NCBI RefSeq assembly: GCF_000423625.1
Contig: NZ_AUII01000001.1
Span: forward strand, 248,001 to 312,000
DNA length: 64,000 bases
Reading direction: 5' to 3'
Source: Pseudonocardia asaccharolytica DSM 44247 = NBRC 16224
Lineage (GTDB): Bacteria; Actinomycetota; Actinomycetes; Mycobacteriales; Pseudonocardiaceae
The notes beneath the pieces are model-generated. The model was not told where the DNA came from, did no database searches, and saw only the letters and a program-made list of their open reading frames with translations. This document shows, piece after piece, positions 45,835-54,490 of the stretch. Position numbers and translations under genes: made by a program. Position 1 is the first letter of the stretch. Each line of letters starts with the position of its first letter.

Positions 45835-47256
45835 TCAGCCGCTGCCGGTTCCGGCCGATTGCCCGGCCCCGTGCGCGAATGACGACGCCTCCGCCCCGCG
45901 CTGGGGCGACCGCTGGGCACCGAGCCTGCCCAGCGCCCGGCGCAGGTCGTCGAGCAGCAGACCGGCGAGGTCGTGGGAGAAGCCGTTGCGCACGACGATC
46001 CGCAGCGCCGCGATGTCCTCGCGGTCGGCCGGGAACACATAGGCCGGTACCAGCCAGCCGGCCTCGCGCAACGCCGCCGAGACGTCGAACGCCGAGAACG
46101 GCGCGTCCGCATCGACGGTGAACGCGAACACCGGAAGCTGCGAGCCGTCGGTGAGCAGCCGGAACGGACCCAGCTCGGCGATCCCGGCGGCGAGCGACGT
46201 CGCGACGTCGCGGCAGGTCTGCTGCACCCGCCGGTAGCCGTCCACGCCGAGGCGCAGGAAGTTGAAGTACTGCGCGATCACCTGACCGCCGGGCCGGGAG
46301 AAGTTCAGGGCGAAGGTGGGCATCTCGCCGCCGAGATAGTTGACGGTGAAGACGAGTTCCGCGGGCAGCGCGTCGTGGTCGCGCCAGACGGCCCAGCCGA
46401 CGCCCGGATGGACCAGCCCGTACTTGTGCCCGGAGGTGTTGATCGACGACACCCGCGGCAGCCGGAAGTCCCATTCCAGCCCCGGATCGCAGAACGGCGC
46501 GATCATCGCCCCGGACGCGCCGTCCACATGCACCGGGATGTCGAGACCGGTGCGCCCGGCAAGGTCGTCGAGCGCGGCACAGATCTCGGCGACGGGTTCG
46601 TAGCTGCCGTCGAAGGTCGACCCGAGGACCGTGACGACGCCGATCGTGTTCTCGTCGCACCGCTCGACGGCCTCGGCCGCGCCCAGCCGCAGCCGGTCGC
46701 CCTCCATCGGCACCAGCCGGGCCTCGACGTCGAAGTAGTTCGCGAACTTCTCCCAGCAGATCTGCACGTTGATGCCCATGACGATGTTGGGCCGATCGGT
46801 GGGCTTCCCGGCGGCCCTGCGCGCGAGCTGCCAGCGCCGTTTCATCGCCAACCCGCCGAGCATGCAGGCCTCGCTCGACCCGGTCGTGGAGCAGCCGATG
46901 GCCGCGGCCGGGTCCGGGGCGTTCCACAGGTCGGCGAGCATCCGCACGCAGCGGGCCTCGAGGTCGGCGGTCCGCGGGTACTCGTCCTTGTCGATCACGT
47001 TCTTGTCGAACGACTCGGACATCAGCCGCTCGAGGTTCGGCTCGGCCCACGTGGTGACGAAGGTGGCGAGGTTGAGCCGGGCGTTCCCGTCGAGCATCAG
47101 CTCGTCGTGCACGATCTGGTAGGCGATCTCGGGGTCGAGCCCCTCGGCGGACAGGGCGAAGCGCGGCACGTCGAGCGGCTCACGGGCGAAGATCGGGTTG
47201 ACCGCGACGTCGCGGTGGTGGCCTCCGGTTTCGGACGGCGGGTGCGCGATCGGCAT
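45835..47256 (-). CDS. gadB: Glutamate decarboxylase
   Basis: This PLP-dependent group II decarboxylase makes GABA from glutamate, using up a proton. The 473 residues include the N-terminal segment RFALSAEGLDPEIAYQIVHDELMLDGNARLNLATF, the CSTTGSSEACMLGGLAMK turn, the PLP aspartate region VHVDGASGAMIAPF and the cofactor lysine (Lys278) in SGHKYGLVHPGVGW. The C-terminal tail (AQRSPQRGAEASS) is variable. No antiporter gene is adjacent. It lies upstream of the mreB-like gene on the same strand with about 96 bp between them. Confidence 0.94.
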   Translation of the reverse strand: MPIAHPPSETGGHHRDVAVNPIFAREPLDVPRFALSAEGLDPEIAYQIVHDELMLDGNARLNLATFVTTWAEPNLERLMSESFDKNVIDKDEYPRTADLEARCVRMLADLWNAPDPAAAIGCSTTGSSEACMLGGLAMKRRWQLARRAAGKPTDRPNIVMGINVQICWEKFANYFDVEARLVPMEGDRLRLGAAEAVERCDENTIGVVTVLGSTFDGSYEPVAEICAALDDLAGRTGLDIPVHVDGASGAMIAPFCDPGLEWDFRLPRVSSINTSGHKYGLVHPGVGWAVWRDHDALPAELVFTVNYLGGEMPTFALNFSRPGGQVIAQYFNFLRLGVDGYRRVQQTCRDVATSLAAGIAELGPFRLLTDGSQLPVFAFTVDADAPFSAFDVSAALREAGWLVPAYVFPADREDIAALRIVVRNGFSHDLAGLLLDDLRRALGRLGAQRSPQRGAEASSFAHGAGQSAGTGSG

Positions 47257-47260
47257 GCGA

Positions 47261-49252
47261 TCACGCTAGCCCGGGCCGTCCCGATGAGCCGGGATCACGG
47301 AGCGAGCTCACCGGAACCGGCCGGCCTTCCGCGACGGTGCGCAGGAACGTCAAGACCCGCACGGTGGCGTCCCGCTGGGCGGCGTCGACCCCCTCGCGGG
47401 TCCCGCCCAGCGCGATGCCGCCGGTCCACTGCGCGTCGGTGGGAAGCGTGCCCAGCCGGATCAGGTGCCCTGCGCCGGGATAGTTGACGTGTGCGTCTGC
47501 GAACGCGTCGCCGCGCTGGGCGCGCAGCGCCGCCGCCATGGCCGCCGAGGGCCAGACCTGGTCGTCCTCGCCGGTCAGGCACAGCAGCGGGCAGTGGGCA
47601 CGGTCGGCGGGGATCGCGGCCGCTCCCGGGCCGGCGCGCAGCCCGGCGGCGTAGGCGGGACGCAGCCGCAGCAGACTGGGCCGGTGCGCCGCGATGTCGC
47701 GGCCGACCCTCCAGGCGTTGCGGACCAGCTGGGGCATCACCGCGCCCGTGGGCAGCGCCAGCCAGGGCAGCGGTCGCCCGCCCCGGGTCCATGAGGCGGT
47801 GTCCGGAACCTCGCCGTCCGAACCGACGGCCTGCCAGGTCACGCTGCTCGGGCTGATCAGCACCAGGCCGGCGGGAGCCGGCTGCGATCCGGTGCACACG
47901 GCGGCGAGCAGCCCCTCCGCCCCACGGGACCCCCCATCGCGGCCACCGGTCCGGACACCTCGTCCCGGGTCGCCAGCCAGCGCAGCGCGGTGTCGAATCG
48001 CTCCAGCGGCACCTCGGCGATGGCCTCCGCGGCCTGTGTCTCGTCCACCCACGAGACCGCGAGCGCGGCGAACCCGTGCGAGGCGAGCAGCGCGGCGTGC
48101 CCGACCTGCGAGTCGTGGCCGCCCTCCGACCCGCCGAAGCAGACCACCCCCGGACGGCCCGTTGCGGGCGGTGGACCCTCGGGAACCGCGAGCACGCCGG
48201 GCCGCCCGCCGACGTCGACCGGTGCGAGCCGGACGTCGGCCTCAGCCGCCACGCGGATCACCGTGCGGCGCGCGACCGCCGCCCCGACCGCAGCCGAGAC
48301 GGTGACCGGCCACGCGGGCGCGGGCGGGACGAACAGCTCCGGGACGGCGTCCCGGGCGGCGAAGCGCATGGCCCACAGCGGCGCGTCGGGTGCCGCGGTC
48401 GCCCAGTCCCCGGAGTCCGGGACGAGCACGGCCGGTTCGACGAGGCCGGAGGGTGGCGCGGTGAAGCGGGCGACCGACCGCCACGCCCGGCCGAACAGGT
48501 CCACACCGGACGCGGCGAGCTCGACCGCCGCACCGGCGGATGCGCGCACCACCACCGCGAACGGCTCGTCGTGGCGGCTGCGCACCGGCACGTCCAGCTC
48601 GATTCCGGCGGCGGTGAGATCCGTGGGAGGCGTGGGCGGGACGGCGATCGCCGGGGCCGCGGCGGTCCGCCCGTCGACCAGCGCCGTGCGCGTTTCGAAC
48701 CACGACGGGAACACCCCGGAGACCAGGCCGCCGAGCCCGGCGAGCGCGAACGGCAGCACCCAGTAGCACACGACCGACAGCGCGTCGCCGGCATCGCGCA
48801 GGGTCGCCGCGCCGTCGACCAGAGGCGGCACCAGCGCCGACGCCGTCATCCCGGCGAAGACCCCCCCACAGCCAGGTCATCGCGGTCGTGATGACCCGGA
48901 ACCCGTCCGTCCGGGCGGTGCGCGCGTCCACCGAGGACGCGGCGTACTCGCGCACGGACGGCCGTCCGGTCAGGACGCCGACCAGCGCGACGATGAGCAG
49001 GCCAGCGTTGCCCAGCGGTTGCAGCCAGCGACCGAGCACGGCGTCAGGCACGACGAACGCGGCGACGAGCAGGACCGCGAACACCCAGACGGTGCCGATC
49101 TCCAGGGTTCGCAGCGGGGCACCCCGCCACCGCGCGAGCAGCTGCGTTCCCGCGGCGACGGCGAACGCCAGGCCCACCGCCGCCGGAAACGGTGCGTTGC
49201 CGACCAAGGCCCAGTACACGACCCACGGCAGGAACCCCAGGACGAACGCCAT
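47261..49252 (-). pseudogene. Membrane domain-BAAT/acyl-CoA thioesterase fusion, two frameshifts
   Basis: Three overlapping frames join into one 663-residue protein if two one-base shifts are repaired. The ATG at 49252 has GGGAGGGGG upstream. The first 200 residues hold about six transmembrane helices (FVLGFLPWVVYWALVG; ALSVVCYWVLPFALAGLGGLV). Then comes a BAAT N-terminal-like beta domain (ELDVPVRSRHDEPFAVVVR). A hydrolase domain follows, with GVVCFGGSEGG, the nucleophile elbow GGSRGAEG, CLTGEDDQVWPS and the catalytic His in NYPGAGHLI. The breaks fall in a seven-G run (48861-48867) and a six-G run (47930-47935), read on the coding strand. Net length change is zero. It could be a sequencing artefact or a young pseudogene. 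Confidence 0.7.
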
Positions 49253-49367
49253 GTGGGCCCCCTCCCGGCCGCCATCCCGAATGTCAGCGTGCGCCTGGCC
49301 GGGGAGCTCCGGTAGGTCCATCCGGCGCAAGCCGGCACTGCGGCTGCACGTTTCACCCCTGGTCAGA

Positions 49368-49419
49368 GCCCCTGTGAGTGCGTAACAGTGTTAGAATACT
49401 GTTACGCACTCACAGGGGC
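49368..49419. repeat. Stop-codon hairpin element, copy 1
   Basis: Two 25-base arms (49368-49392 and 49395-49419) around core GTGAGTGCGTAACAGTGTT pair with a single G-T mismatch and a two-base centre. The TAA stop of the P450 gene lies inside the right arm, so the protein ends in VSA encoded by the hairpin. On the coding strand all three frames meet a stop. It also precedes the membrane-BAAT gene, so it probably terminates P450 transcription. A second copy lies at 51.70 kb. Confidence 0.8.
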
Positions 49420-50730
49420 CGGGAGGGTCACAGGCAACGCGTCGTAGCCGCGCAGCACCCGGGTGGGCCTGCGGTGCCCGGGGCCGGCCGGGGCGAGACC
49501 GGGGAAGCGGTCGAACAGCGCCCGCAGAGCCACCTCGCCCTCCATCCGGGCCAGCGCGGCGCCGAGGCAGTAGTGGACGCCGCTGGAGAACGCGACATGC
49601 CGCCCCGCCTCGGGCCGGGTGACGTCGAAACGGGCCGGATCCGGGAAGACCGCGGGGTCGCGGTTGGCGCCACCGATCAGCAGCGCGATCGGTGTCCCGG
49701 CCGGCACCGCCTGCCCCGCCACCTCGGTGTCGCGGCAGGCGATCCGCCCGGTGCGCTGCACCGGAGACTCGATCCGCAGCATCTCGTCGATGGCATTGCC
49801 CCAGCGCTCGGGCTCGGCCTGCAGGACGGCGAGCTGGTCCGGATGCGCCATGAGCAGCGCGGCGCCGCTGCCGATGAGGTTGACGGTGGTCTCGAAACCG
49901 GCGGCGAGCAGCAGCATCGCGATGCTGCTCAGCTCGTCCTCGGCGAGCGTGTCGTCCTCGTCGTACGCGGTGACCAGGGCGCTGAGGATGGTGTCGCCGG
50001 GGGTGCGGCGGATCGTCTCGAAATGCCCGAGCATCCAGGAGTGCAGCGCGTCGATGTCCCGCTCCGAGCGCCGGAAGTCACGGAAGGAAAGGCCGATGTC
50101 CAGCGAGAGCGCCCCGCTGGCGCCCCATTCGAGAAACTGCCGTCGCATCGCCACCGGTACCCCGAGCATCTCGGCGATCACCGTGGCGGGCAGCAGGGCG
50201 GCGTAGTCCTCGATCAGATCGCCCCGGCCGTCGCCGGCCGCCCGTGTGGCCAGCGCATCGAGCAGGTCGGCCGCGATCTGCTCGGCGCGGGTGCGCAGCG
50301 CCGCGATCGCCCGAGCCGTGAACGCACGGGTCACGAGCTTGCGGTAGCGGGTGTGGTCGGGCGGGTCGACGGCGAGCATCGACGGCGGCTCCACCGGCCC
50401 GAGCGACCACCGCCCACCGGCCTTGACCGCGAGCTGGAGCAGCGCGGGCAGGTTGTCCGGAATCCGCATGCCGACGCCGAAGTCGGTGCTGCGCAGCACG
50501 GCCGTCACGACGTCGTGATGGGCGGAGATGCGCCCGAACCCGGTGTCGACGAGCCTGCCGCGCGTGCGCAGCTCGTCGTAGTGGGCGAACGGCTCGGCAA
50601 CGACCGCCGGATCGACCATCAGCCGGGCGCCCAGATCGCCCGCCGCGGCCCGCTTGCCGATCGCGCGGCGGATCATCCCGTGCCGCAGCCCCCACCGGAC
50701 GGCGCGCCGCACACCCCGCGAACCGGCCAT
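49402..50730 (-). CDS. Cytochrome P450
   Basis: This 442-residue monooxygenase has the P450 landmarks: the I-helix oxygen-activation motif LLLAAGFETT, the K-helix EMLRIESPV, and the heme-ligand loop FSSGVHYCLGAALARME with Cys388. No membrane anchor is present, as usual for bacterial soluble P450s. The substrate is unknown. The start is ATG with GAAGGGGGC upstream. The last residues (PVSA) and the stop are encoded by the hairpin element at 49.37 kb. It is divergent from the metallophosphoesterase gene. No ferredoxin gene is adjacent. Confidence 0.94.
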   Translation of the reverse strand: MAGSRGVRRAVRWGLRHGMIRRAIGKRAAAGDLGARLMVDPAVVAEPFAHYDELRTRGRLVDTGFGRISAHHDVVTAVLRSTDFGVGMRIPDNLPALLQLAVKAGGRWSLGPVEPPSMLAVDPPDHTRYRKLVTRAFTARAIAALRTRAEQIAADLLDALATRAAGDGRGDLIEDYAALLPATVIAEMLGVPVAMRRQFLEWGASGALSLDIGLSFRDFRRSERDIDALHSWMLGHFETIRRTPGDTILSALVTAYDEDDTLAEDELSSIAMLLLAAGFETTVNLIGSGAALLMAHPDQLAVLQAEPERWGNAIDEMLRIESPVQRTGRIACRDTEVAGQAVPAGTPIALLIGGANRDPAVFPDPARFDVTRPEAGRHVAFSSGVHYCLGAALARMEGEVALRALFDRFPGLAPAGPGHRRPTRVLRGYDALPVTLPAPVSA

Positions 50731-50762
50731 GATCGCCCCCTTCGCTCGCCGCTGCGTGTCCG

Positions 50763-50781
50763 AACTTACTGGCGGTAAGTT
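50763..50781. promoter_or_regulatory. Candidate operator in the P450/metallophosphoesterase divergent promoter
   Basis: AACTTAC and GTAAGTT are perfect seven-base inverted repeats around TGGCG, 33 bp from the P450 start. The size and spacing suit a TetR-type dimeric repressor. No such regulator gene is adjacent. Confidence 0.5.
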
Positions 50782-50871
50782 GTCCGTGCCAGGAGCACTC
50801 TCAGCGGTCCCTCAGCCCGTCGGGCCTACCCCGATGGGCACGGGGCGAGCGCCCCCCGGTACGACTGGCTG

Positions 50872-51711
50872 GTGCCGTCCTCGCGCCTGCTCGCCGTCAG
50901 CGACCTGCACGTGCGCTATCCGGAGAACCGCGCGATCGCTGCGGAGCTGCGGCCGACCAGCGAGGGTGACTGGCTGATCATCGCGGGCGATGTCGGCGAG
51001 CGCGTCGACGACGTCATCGACACCCTCGCCCAGCTGCGGCAACGATTTGCGCAGGTCATCTGGGTGCCGGGCAACCACGAGCTGTGGACGCGGCGGAAGG
51101 ATCCGGTGCAGCTGCGCGGCGAGCACCGCTATCGGCATCTCGTGGCGCGGTGCCGAGCCCTGGGGGTGCTGACGCCCGAGGATCCGTTCCCGGTGTGGAC
51201 CGGTGTGGGCGGCCCGGTCACCGTCGCGCCGCTGTTCCTGCTCTACGACTACTCGTTCTGGCCCGATGGCGCCGGGACCCGGGAGGAGGCGATCGCTGCC
51301 GCCTACCGGGCCGGCGTCGTGTGCACCGACGAGCACCTGCTCCACCCCGACCCGTACCCGAGCCGGGACGCGTGGTGCGACGCACGGATCACGTTCGGGG
51401 AGAAGCGGCTGGCCGAGGTGGATCCGGCGACGCCCACGGTGCTGGTCAACCACTGGCCGCTGACCAGGGCGCCGACCAGGGCGCTGCGCCGTCCGGAGTT
51501 CGCACTCTGGTGCGGGACGCAGCGCACGGCCGACTGGCACATCCGGTTCCGGGCCGTCGCGGTGGTCTACGGCCACCTGCACATTCCGCGGGTGACGTGG
51601 GAGGACGACGTCCGCTTCGTCGAGGCGTCGCTCGGCTATCCGCTGGAGCGACGGCGTCGCGAGGCGCGCGGGATCCCCGCGGCTCCCCTTCCACGTCACG
51701 TCCTCCCGTGA
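50872..51711 (+). CDS. Calcineurin-like metallophosphoesterase
   Basis: This 279-residue protein has the dinuclear metal motifs in order: LLAVSDLHVRYPENRA (DxH), IIAGDVGERVDD (GDxxD-like), VWVPGNHELW-type GNHE (seen as VIWVPGNHELWT), VNHWPLTR and YGHLHIPR (GHxH). The substrate is not deducible; in other actinomycetes this type is often near phosphopantetheinyl transferases. The start is GTG. The TGA stop lies inside the left arm of the hairpin at 51.70 kb. It is divergent from the P450 gene. Confidence 0.9.
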   Translation: MPSSRLLAVSDLHVRYPENRAIAAELRPTSEGDWLIIAGDVGERVDDVIDTLAQLRQRFAQVIWVPGNHELWTRRKDPVQLRGEHRYRHLVARCRALGVLTPEDPFPVWTGVGGPVTVAPLFLLYDYSFWPDGAGTREEAIAAAYRAGVVCTDEHLLHPDPYPSRDAWCDARITFGEKRLAEVDPATPTVLVNHWPLTRAPTRALRRPEFALWCGTQRTADWHIRFRAVAVVYGHLHIPRVTWEDDVRFVEASLGYPLERRRREARGIPAAPLPRHVLP

Positions 51712-51753
51712 GTGCGTAACAGTGTTCTAACACTGTTACGCACTCACGGGAGG
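51702..51753. repeat. Stop-codon hairpin element, copy 2
   Basis: Perfect 25-base arms (51702-51726 and 51729-51753) contain the core GTGAGTGCGTAACAGTGTT and its complement around a CT centre. The metallophosphoesterase TGA stop (51709-51711) is inside the left arm. Stops occur in all three frames within the element. It matches the core of the copy at 49.37 kb while the outer GC arm differs. Confidence 0.85.
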
Positions 51754-51885
51754 GGTTGACGAGCCCCAACTCGTCGGCTGTGAGCCACGCGATAGATTCC
51801 CTCCGTTCACCGAGCGATCAAGTCGTGTGACCGAGCGTCGCCGCTGCACGGCGCCGCCGGTATTCCAGAGCAGGCGGGAGTGGTC

Positions 51886-53033
51886 GTGGGCAGACGCATC
51901 GACCGGGTCCGCACCGCCCTGCGCTGGGCGCAGGATCTGCCGGCCCGGATGGATGCGCTCGACCGGCGGCTCGGCGGTATCGACGCCGAGCCGCGCGTCG
52001 CGCGCGACGTCCTGCGACTGATCAAGGCGATCGAACCCGACGTGGTCTACCGGCAGTCCCAGTGGGACGCCGATGTGCCCGACGAGCTGAGCACGGAACG
52101 GCTCGGCTTCGTCCGCACGTGCCTGATCCCGTACGAGACGATGAACCTCGTCGTCAACGTCGCGGGTGAGCGGACGGCGAACACCGCCGTCGACAGCGAT
52201 TTCCACCGCGCGGCGTGGATGGTGTTCTGCACCAACAAAATGATGCTGGAGACCGCGATCCGGGACGGGTGCGCAACGGTGCCCAGTTCCGCGTCGCCGG
52301 CCATCCCAAGGCCGACCACCTGCGGACGGTGAGACCGGTCTGGCCGCTCGGCCCCGGGCGGCCGGAGAAGACTGCCCGGCCGGGGCGCGTGGTGTGCTCG
52401 GCGCACCACACGATCGCGACGGGGTGGACCGACTTCGGTGCCTTCCACCTGATGCGCGCGGAGATGCTCGCCTGGGCCCGGCAGTGTCCCGACGTGCAGT
52501 TCGTCTTCATGCCGCATCCGGCGCTGCTGCCCTTCCCCGATTCGGACGCCTCGCCGATCAGCCGGGCCGACTTCGACGGATGGATGCGGGACTGGACGGC
52601 GCTGCCCAACACCGCGGTGCTGTCCGAGGAGGGCTACGGCCCGATCCTCGCCGCGTCGGACCTTATGGTGACCGCCGGTCTGTCGATGCTGGTGGAGTAT
52701 CAGCTCCTCACCAAGCTGGTGATCTTCTTCGAGCGGGACGGTCACCGGCCGTTCAACGCCATCGGTGAGCAGGTCGTTCGCGGCGTACACAGCGTGCGTA
52801 CGGTCGACGACGCGCGCAGGCTGGCCGAGAAGCTCCTTGCCGGCGGTCCGGACCCGCTGGCGGACCGGCAGCGCGACAACGTGCGCCGGCTGTTCGGTAC
52901 TGCCGACAGCACTGAACGGATCCTCCGGGTGCTGCGCCGGGGGATCGCGAGCGAGGGCGGGGAGCCCGACGCGCCCGGGCGGGCCGACCCTCCGCACGGT
53001 CCACACCGCCTGGATCGGCGGCTCGCCATGTAG
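51886..53033 (+). pseudogene. CDP-glycerol glycerophosphotransferase-like gene with one frameshift
   Basis: Two frames form one protein of about 382 residues if one base is restored at the GGG run near 52267. The N-terminal part reads RRIDRVRTALRWAQDLPARM and IEPDVVYRQSQWDAD. The C-terminal part has TagB/TagF-like text: VVCSAHHTIATGWTDFGAF, VQFVFMPHPALLPF and ILAASDLMVTAGLSMLVEYQLL. This superfamily transfers glycerol- or polyol-phosphate to teichoic-acid-like chains or lipids. GTG 51886 has GGGAG five bases upstream; GTG 51880 is an alternative. Since only one base is missing, a sequencing error is possible and the gene may be intact. Confidence 0.7.
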
Positions 53034-53064
53034 CGCTGGTCAGCGGTCCGCTCCGCGCCGGTCA

Positions 53065-53339
53065 TCAACTGCGAAGCCGGCCTGACGCCAACAGCCTGCG
53101 CAGGTAGGTGACCGAGTCCCCGAGGTGCTTGCCTGCGGTCTTCAGGAGTGGATCTGCATCCATGCCGGGGGTGCCACCAGTGCCCAGGCCGGACTCAGCT
53201 TGCTGTGCAACCGGATCACGATCACTAGTTCCGTGGCGGGGTCATCCAGGGTCAGCTGGCCGTGATCCAACCGGGCCGGGGTGCTCCCGTCGGGTAGGGC
53301 CTCGATCTCGCTGCTCTGTCCGGTGCCGGCGCGTGTCAC
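53065..53339 (-). pseudogene. Small MarR-coupled gene with one frameshift, unknown function
   Basis: The GTG at 53339 overlaps the MarR stop (GTGA), which indicates co-translation. The frame reads TRAGTGQSSEIEALPDGST and later ELVIVIRLHSKLSPAWALVA, then breaks at a five-C run near 53170. A one-base change gives GMDADPLLKTAGKHLGDSV and a stop at 53065, about 91 residues in all. I do not recognise the family. It could be a sequencing artefact. Confidence 0.45.
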
Positions 53340-53908
53340 TCGGCGGGGGGTTTGGTGCTGCTCAGACCGGGTCGGCTGGGTCGTGACCGGCCTGGAGTAG
53401 GCACCGGAGTTCGGTCCGTGGTGTCCCCGAGGGATGCGAGGAGGTCACGGAGTGCGTCGGCGAGCGTCTCGCGTTGGGCGGGGGTGAGTGCGGCGAGGAG
53501 GCGGTGCTCGGTGTCGACGTGGTCGGGCAGTGCCCGGTCGATCAGCTTCCGGCCGTCCTCGGTGAGCGTGACGTGCACGCCGCGGCCGTCGGCGTCACTG
53601 GGGGTGCGGGTGACCAGTCCCCGCGCCTGGATGCGGTCGAGTCGCTGGGTGATCGCTCCGGAGGTGACCATCGCCGAGCGCATCAGCTCGGTGGGGCTCA
53701 GGCGGTAGGGCGGGCCGCTGCGCCGCAGGGTGGCGAGCACGTCGAACGATGCGGCGTCGAGGTCGTGCGTGCTGAAGGTGCGTCGCAGTTCGGCGCCGAC
53801 GAGCAGCGACGCGCGGGTCAGGCGTCCGAGAACGGCCATCGGCGAGACGTCGAGGTCAGGGCGTTCGGCGGCCCACTGCTCGAGGATGCGGTCGACGTGG
53901 TCGGGCAT
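53336..53908 (-). CDS. MarR-family transcriptional regulator
   Basis: This 190-residue winged-helix repressor has the MarR layout: an N-terminal dimerisation helix (TRASLLVGAELRRTFSTHDLD), recognition helix region LSPTELMRSAMVTSGAITQRLDRIQ, then the wing with LVTRTPSDADGRGVHVTLTEDGRKLID and a C-terminal dimerisation helix. The 30-residue tail is Pro/Ser/Arg-rich and probably disordered. It is coupled by GTGA to a small unknown gene. The ligand and targets are unknown; autoregulation is usual in the family. Confidence 0.92.
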   Translation of the reverse strand: MPDHVDRILEQWAAERPDLDVSPMAVLGRLTRASLLVGAELRRTFSTHDLDAASFDVLATLRRSGPPYRLSPTELMRSAMVTSGAITQRLDRIQARGLVTRTPSDADGRGVHVTLTEDGRKLIDRALPDHVDTEHRLLAALTPAQRETLADALRDLLASLGDTTDRTPVPTPGRSRPSRPGLSSTKPPAE

Positions 53909-54061
53909 GACAGAAGGCTAGCGGGTTGCTTAGAGCTGAGGTATGTGGGTTGAGCGCTCAGCACCCGTTGCGTCGTTCCAGCTGCCCCCGTGAACCGGAC
54001 GGGGACGGCGGGCGGGCCCCGAGCTGTTGTGAATGTTGCCCGTAGGCCGCTGGAGACGACG

Positions 54062-54093
54062 AAGGCCCCCTGTTTGTGCTGGTCAGGGGCCTT
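54062..54093 (-). terminator. Hairpin terminator after tRNA-Val(GAC)
   Basis: Arms AAGGCCCC (54062-54069) and GGGGCCTT (54086-54093) flank a 16-base loop, ten bases beyond the 3' end of tRNA-Val. It terminates the minus-strand tRNA transcript. Confidence 0.65.
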
Positions 54094-54102
54094 GTCGGGT
54101 GG

Positions 54103-54174
54103 TGGGCGATACTGGGATTGAACCAGTGACCTCTTCCGTGTCAAGGAAGCGCTCTCCCACTGAGCTAATCGCCC
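54103..54174 (-). tRNA. tRNA-Val (anticodon GAC)
   Basis: A full 72-base cloverleaf can be folded. Acceptor GGGCGAT pairs with ATCGCCC, discriminator is A, the anticodon arm is CTTCC-TTGACAC-GGAAG, and the T arm contains GGTTCAATC. CCA is not encoded. It is 67/72 identical to the tRNA-Val at 56490 on the opposite strand. Confidence 0.95.
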
Positions 54175-54175
54175 G

Positions 54176-54247
54176 AGGCGGAGGCGGGAATCGAACCCGC
54201 GTACAGGGCTTTGCAGGCCCTTGCCTAAGCCACTCGGCCACTCCGCC
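54176..54247 (-). tRNA. tRNA-Cys (anticodon GCA)
   Basis: The 72-base cloverleaf has acceptor GGCGGAG/CTCCGCC, discriminator T (U), anticodon arm AGGGC-CTGCAAA-GCCCT and T loop GGGTTCGATTCCC. It lies one base upstream of tRNA-Val(GAC) on the same strand, so they are processed from one transcript. Confidence 0.95.
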
Positions 54248-54315
54248 TGATCCTCCGGACTACAGCTCCGCAGGCTCAAAGCCTGGAGGTCCGGCGCAGA
54301 CCCGAGGTTCCTCCG

Positions 54316-54388
54316 AGCGGACGACGGGATTCGAACCCGCGACCCTCACCTTGGCAAGGTGATGCGCTACCAGCTGCGCTACGTCCGC
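54316..54388 (-). tRNA. tRNA-Gly (anticodon GCC)
   Basis: The 73-base cloverleaf has acceptor GCGGACG/CGTCCGC, discriminator T (U), anticodon arm TCACC-TTGCCAA-GGTGA and the T arm GCGGGTTCGAATCCCG. It heads the Gly-Cys-Val tRNA cluster on the minus strand. Confidence 0.95.
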
Positions 54389-54490
54389 ATGTGCACCGGT
54401 TGGTGCGATGGGAGAACATTAGCGCAGGCCCTCGGGGGGTTCAAAACCGGCCCCTCCACACGCCCGCGGAGGTCCTCCGACCTGCGGACC

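Noticed and set aside
49368..51753. Insertion sequence ends or transposon inverted repeats
   Set aside because: The two hairpins are each self-complementary, their outer arms differ, and the DNA between them encodes a P450 and a phosphoesterase with no transposase.
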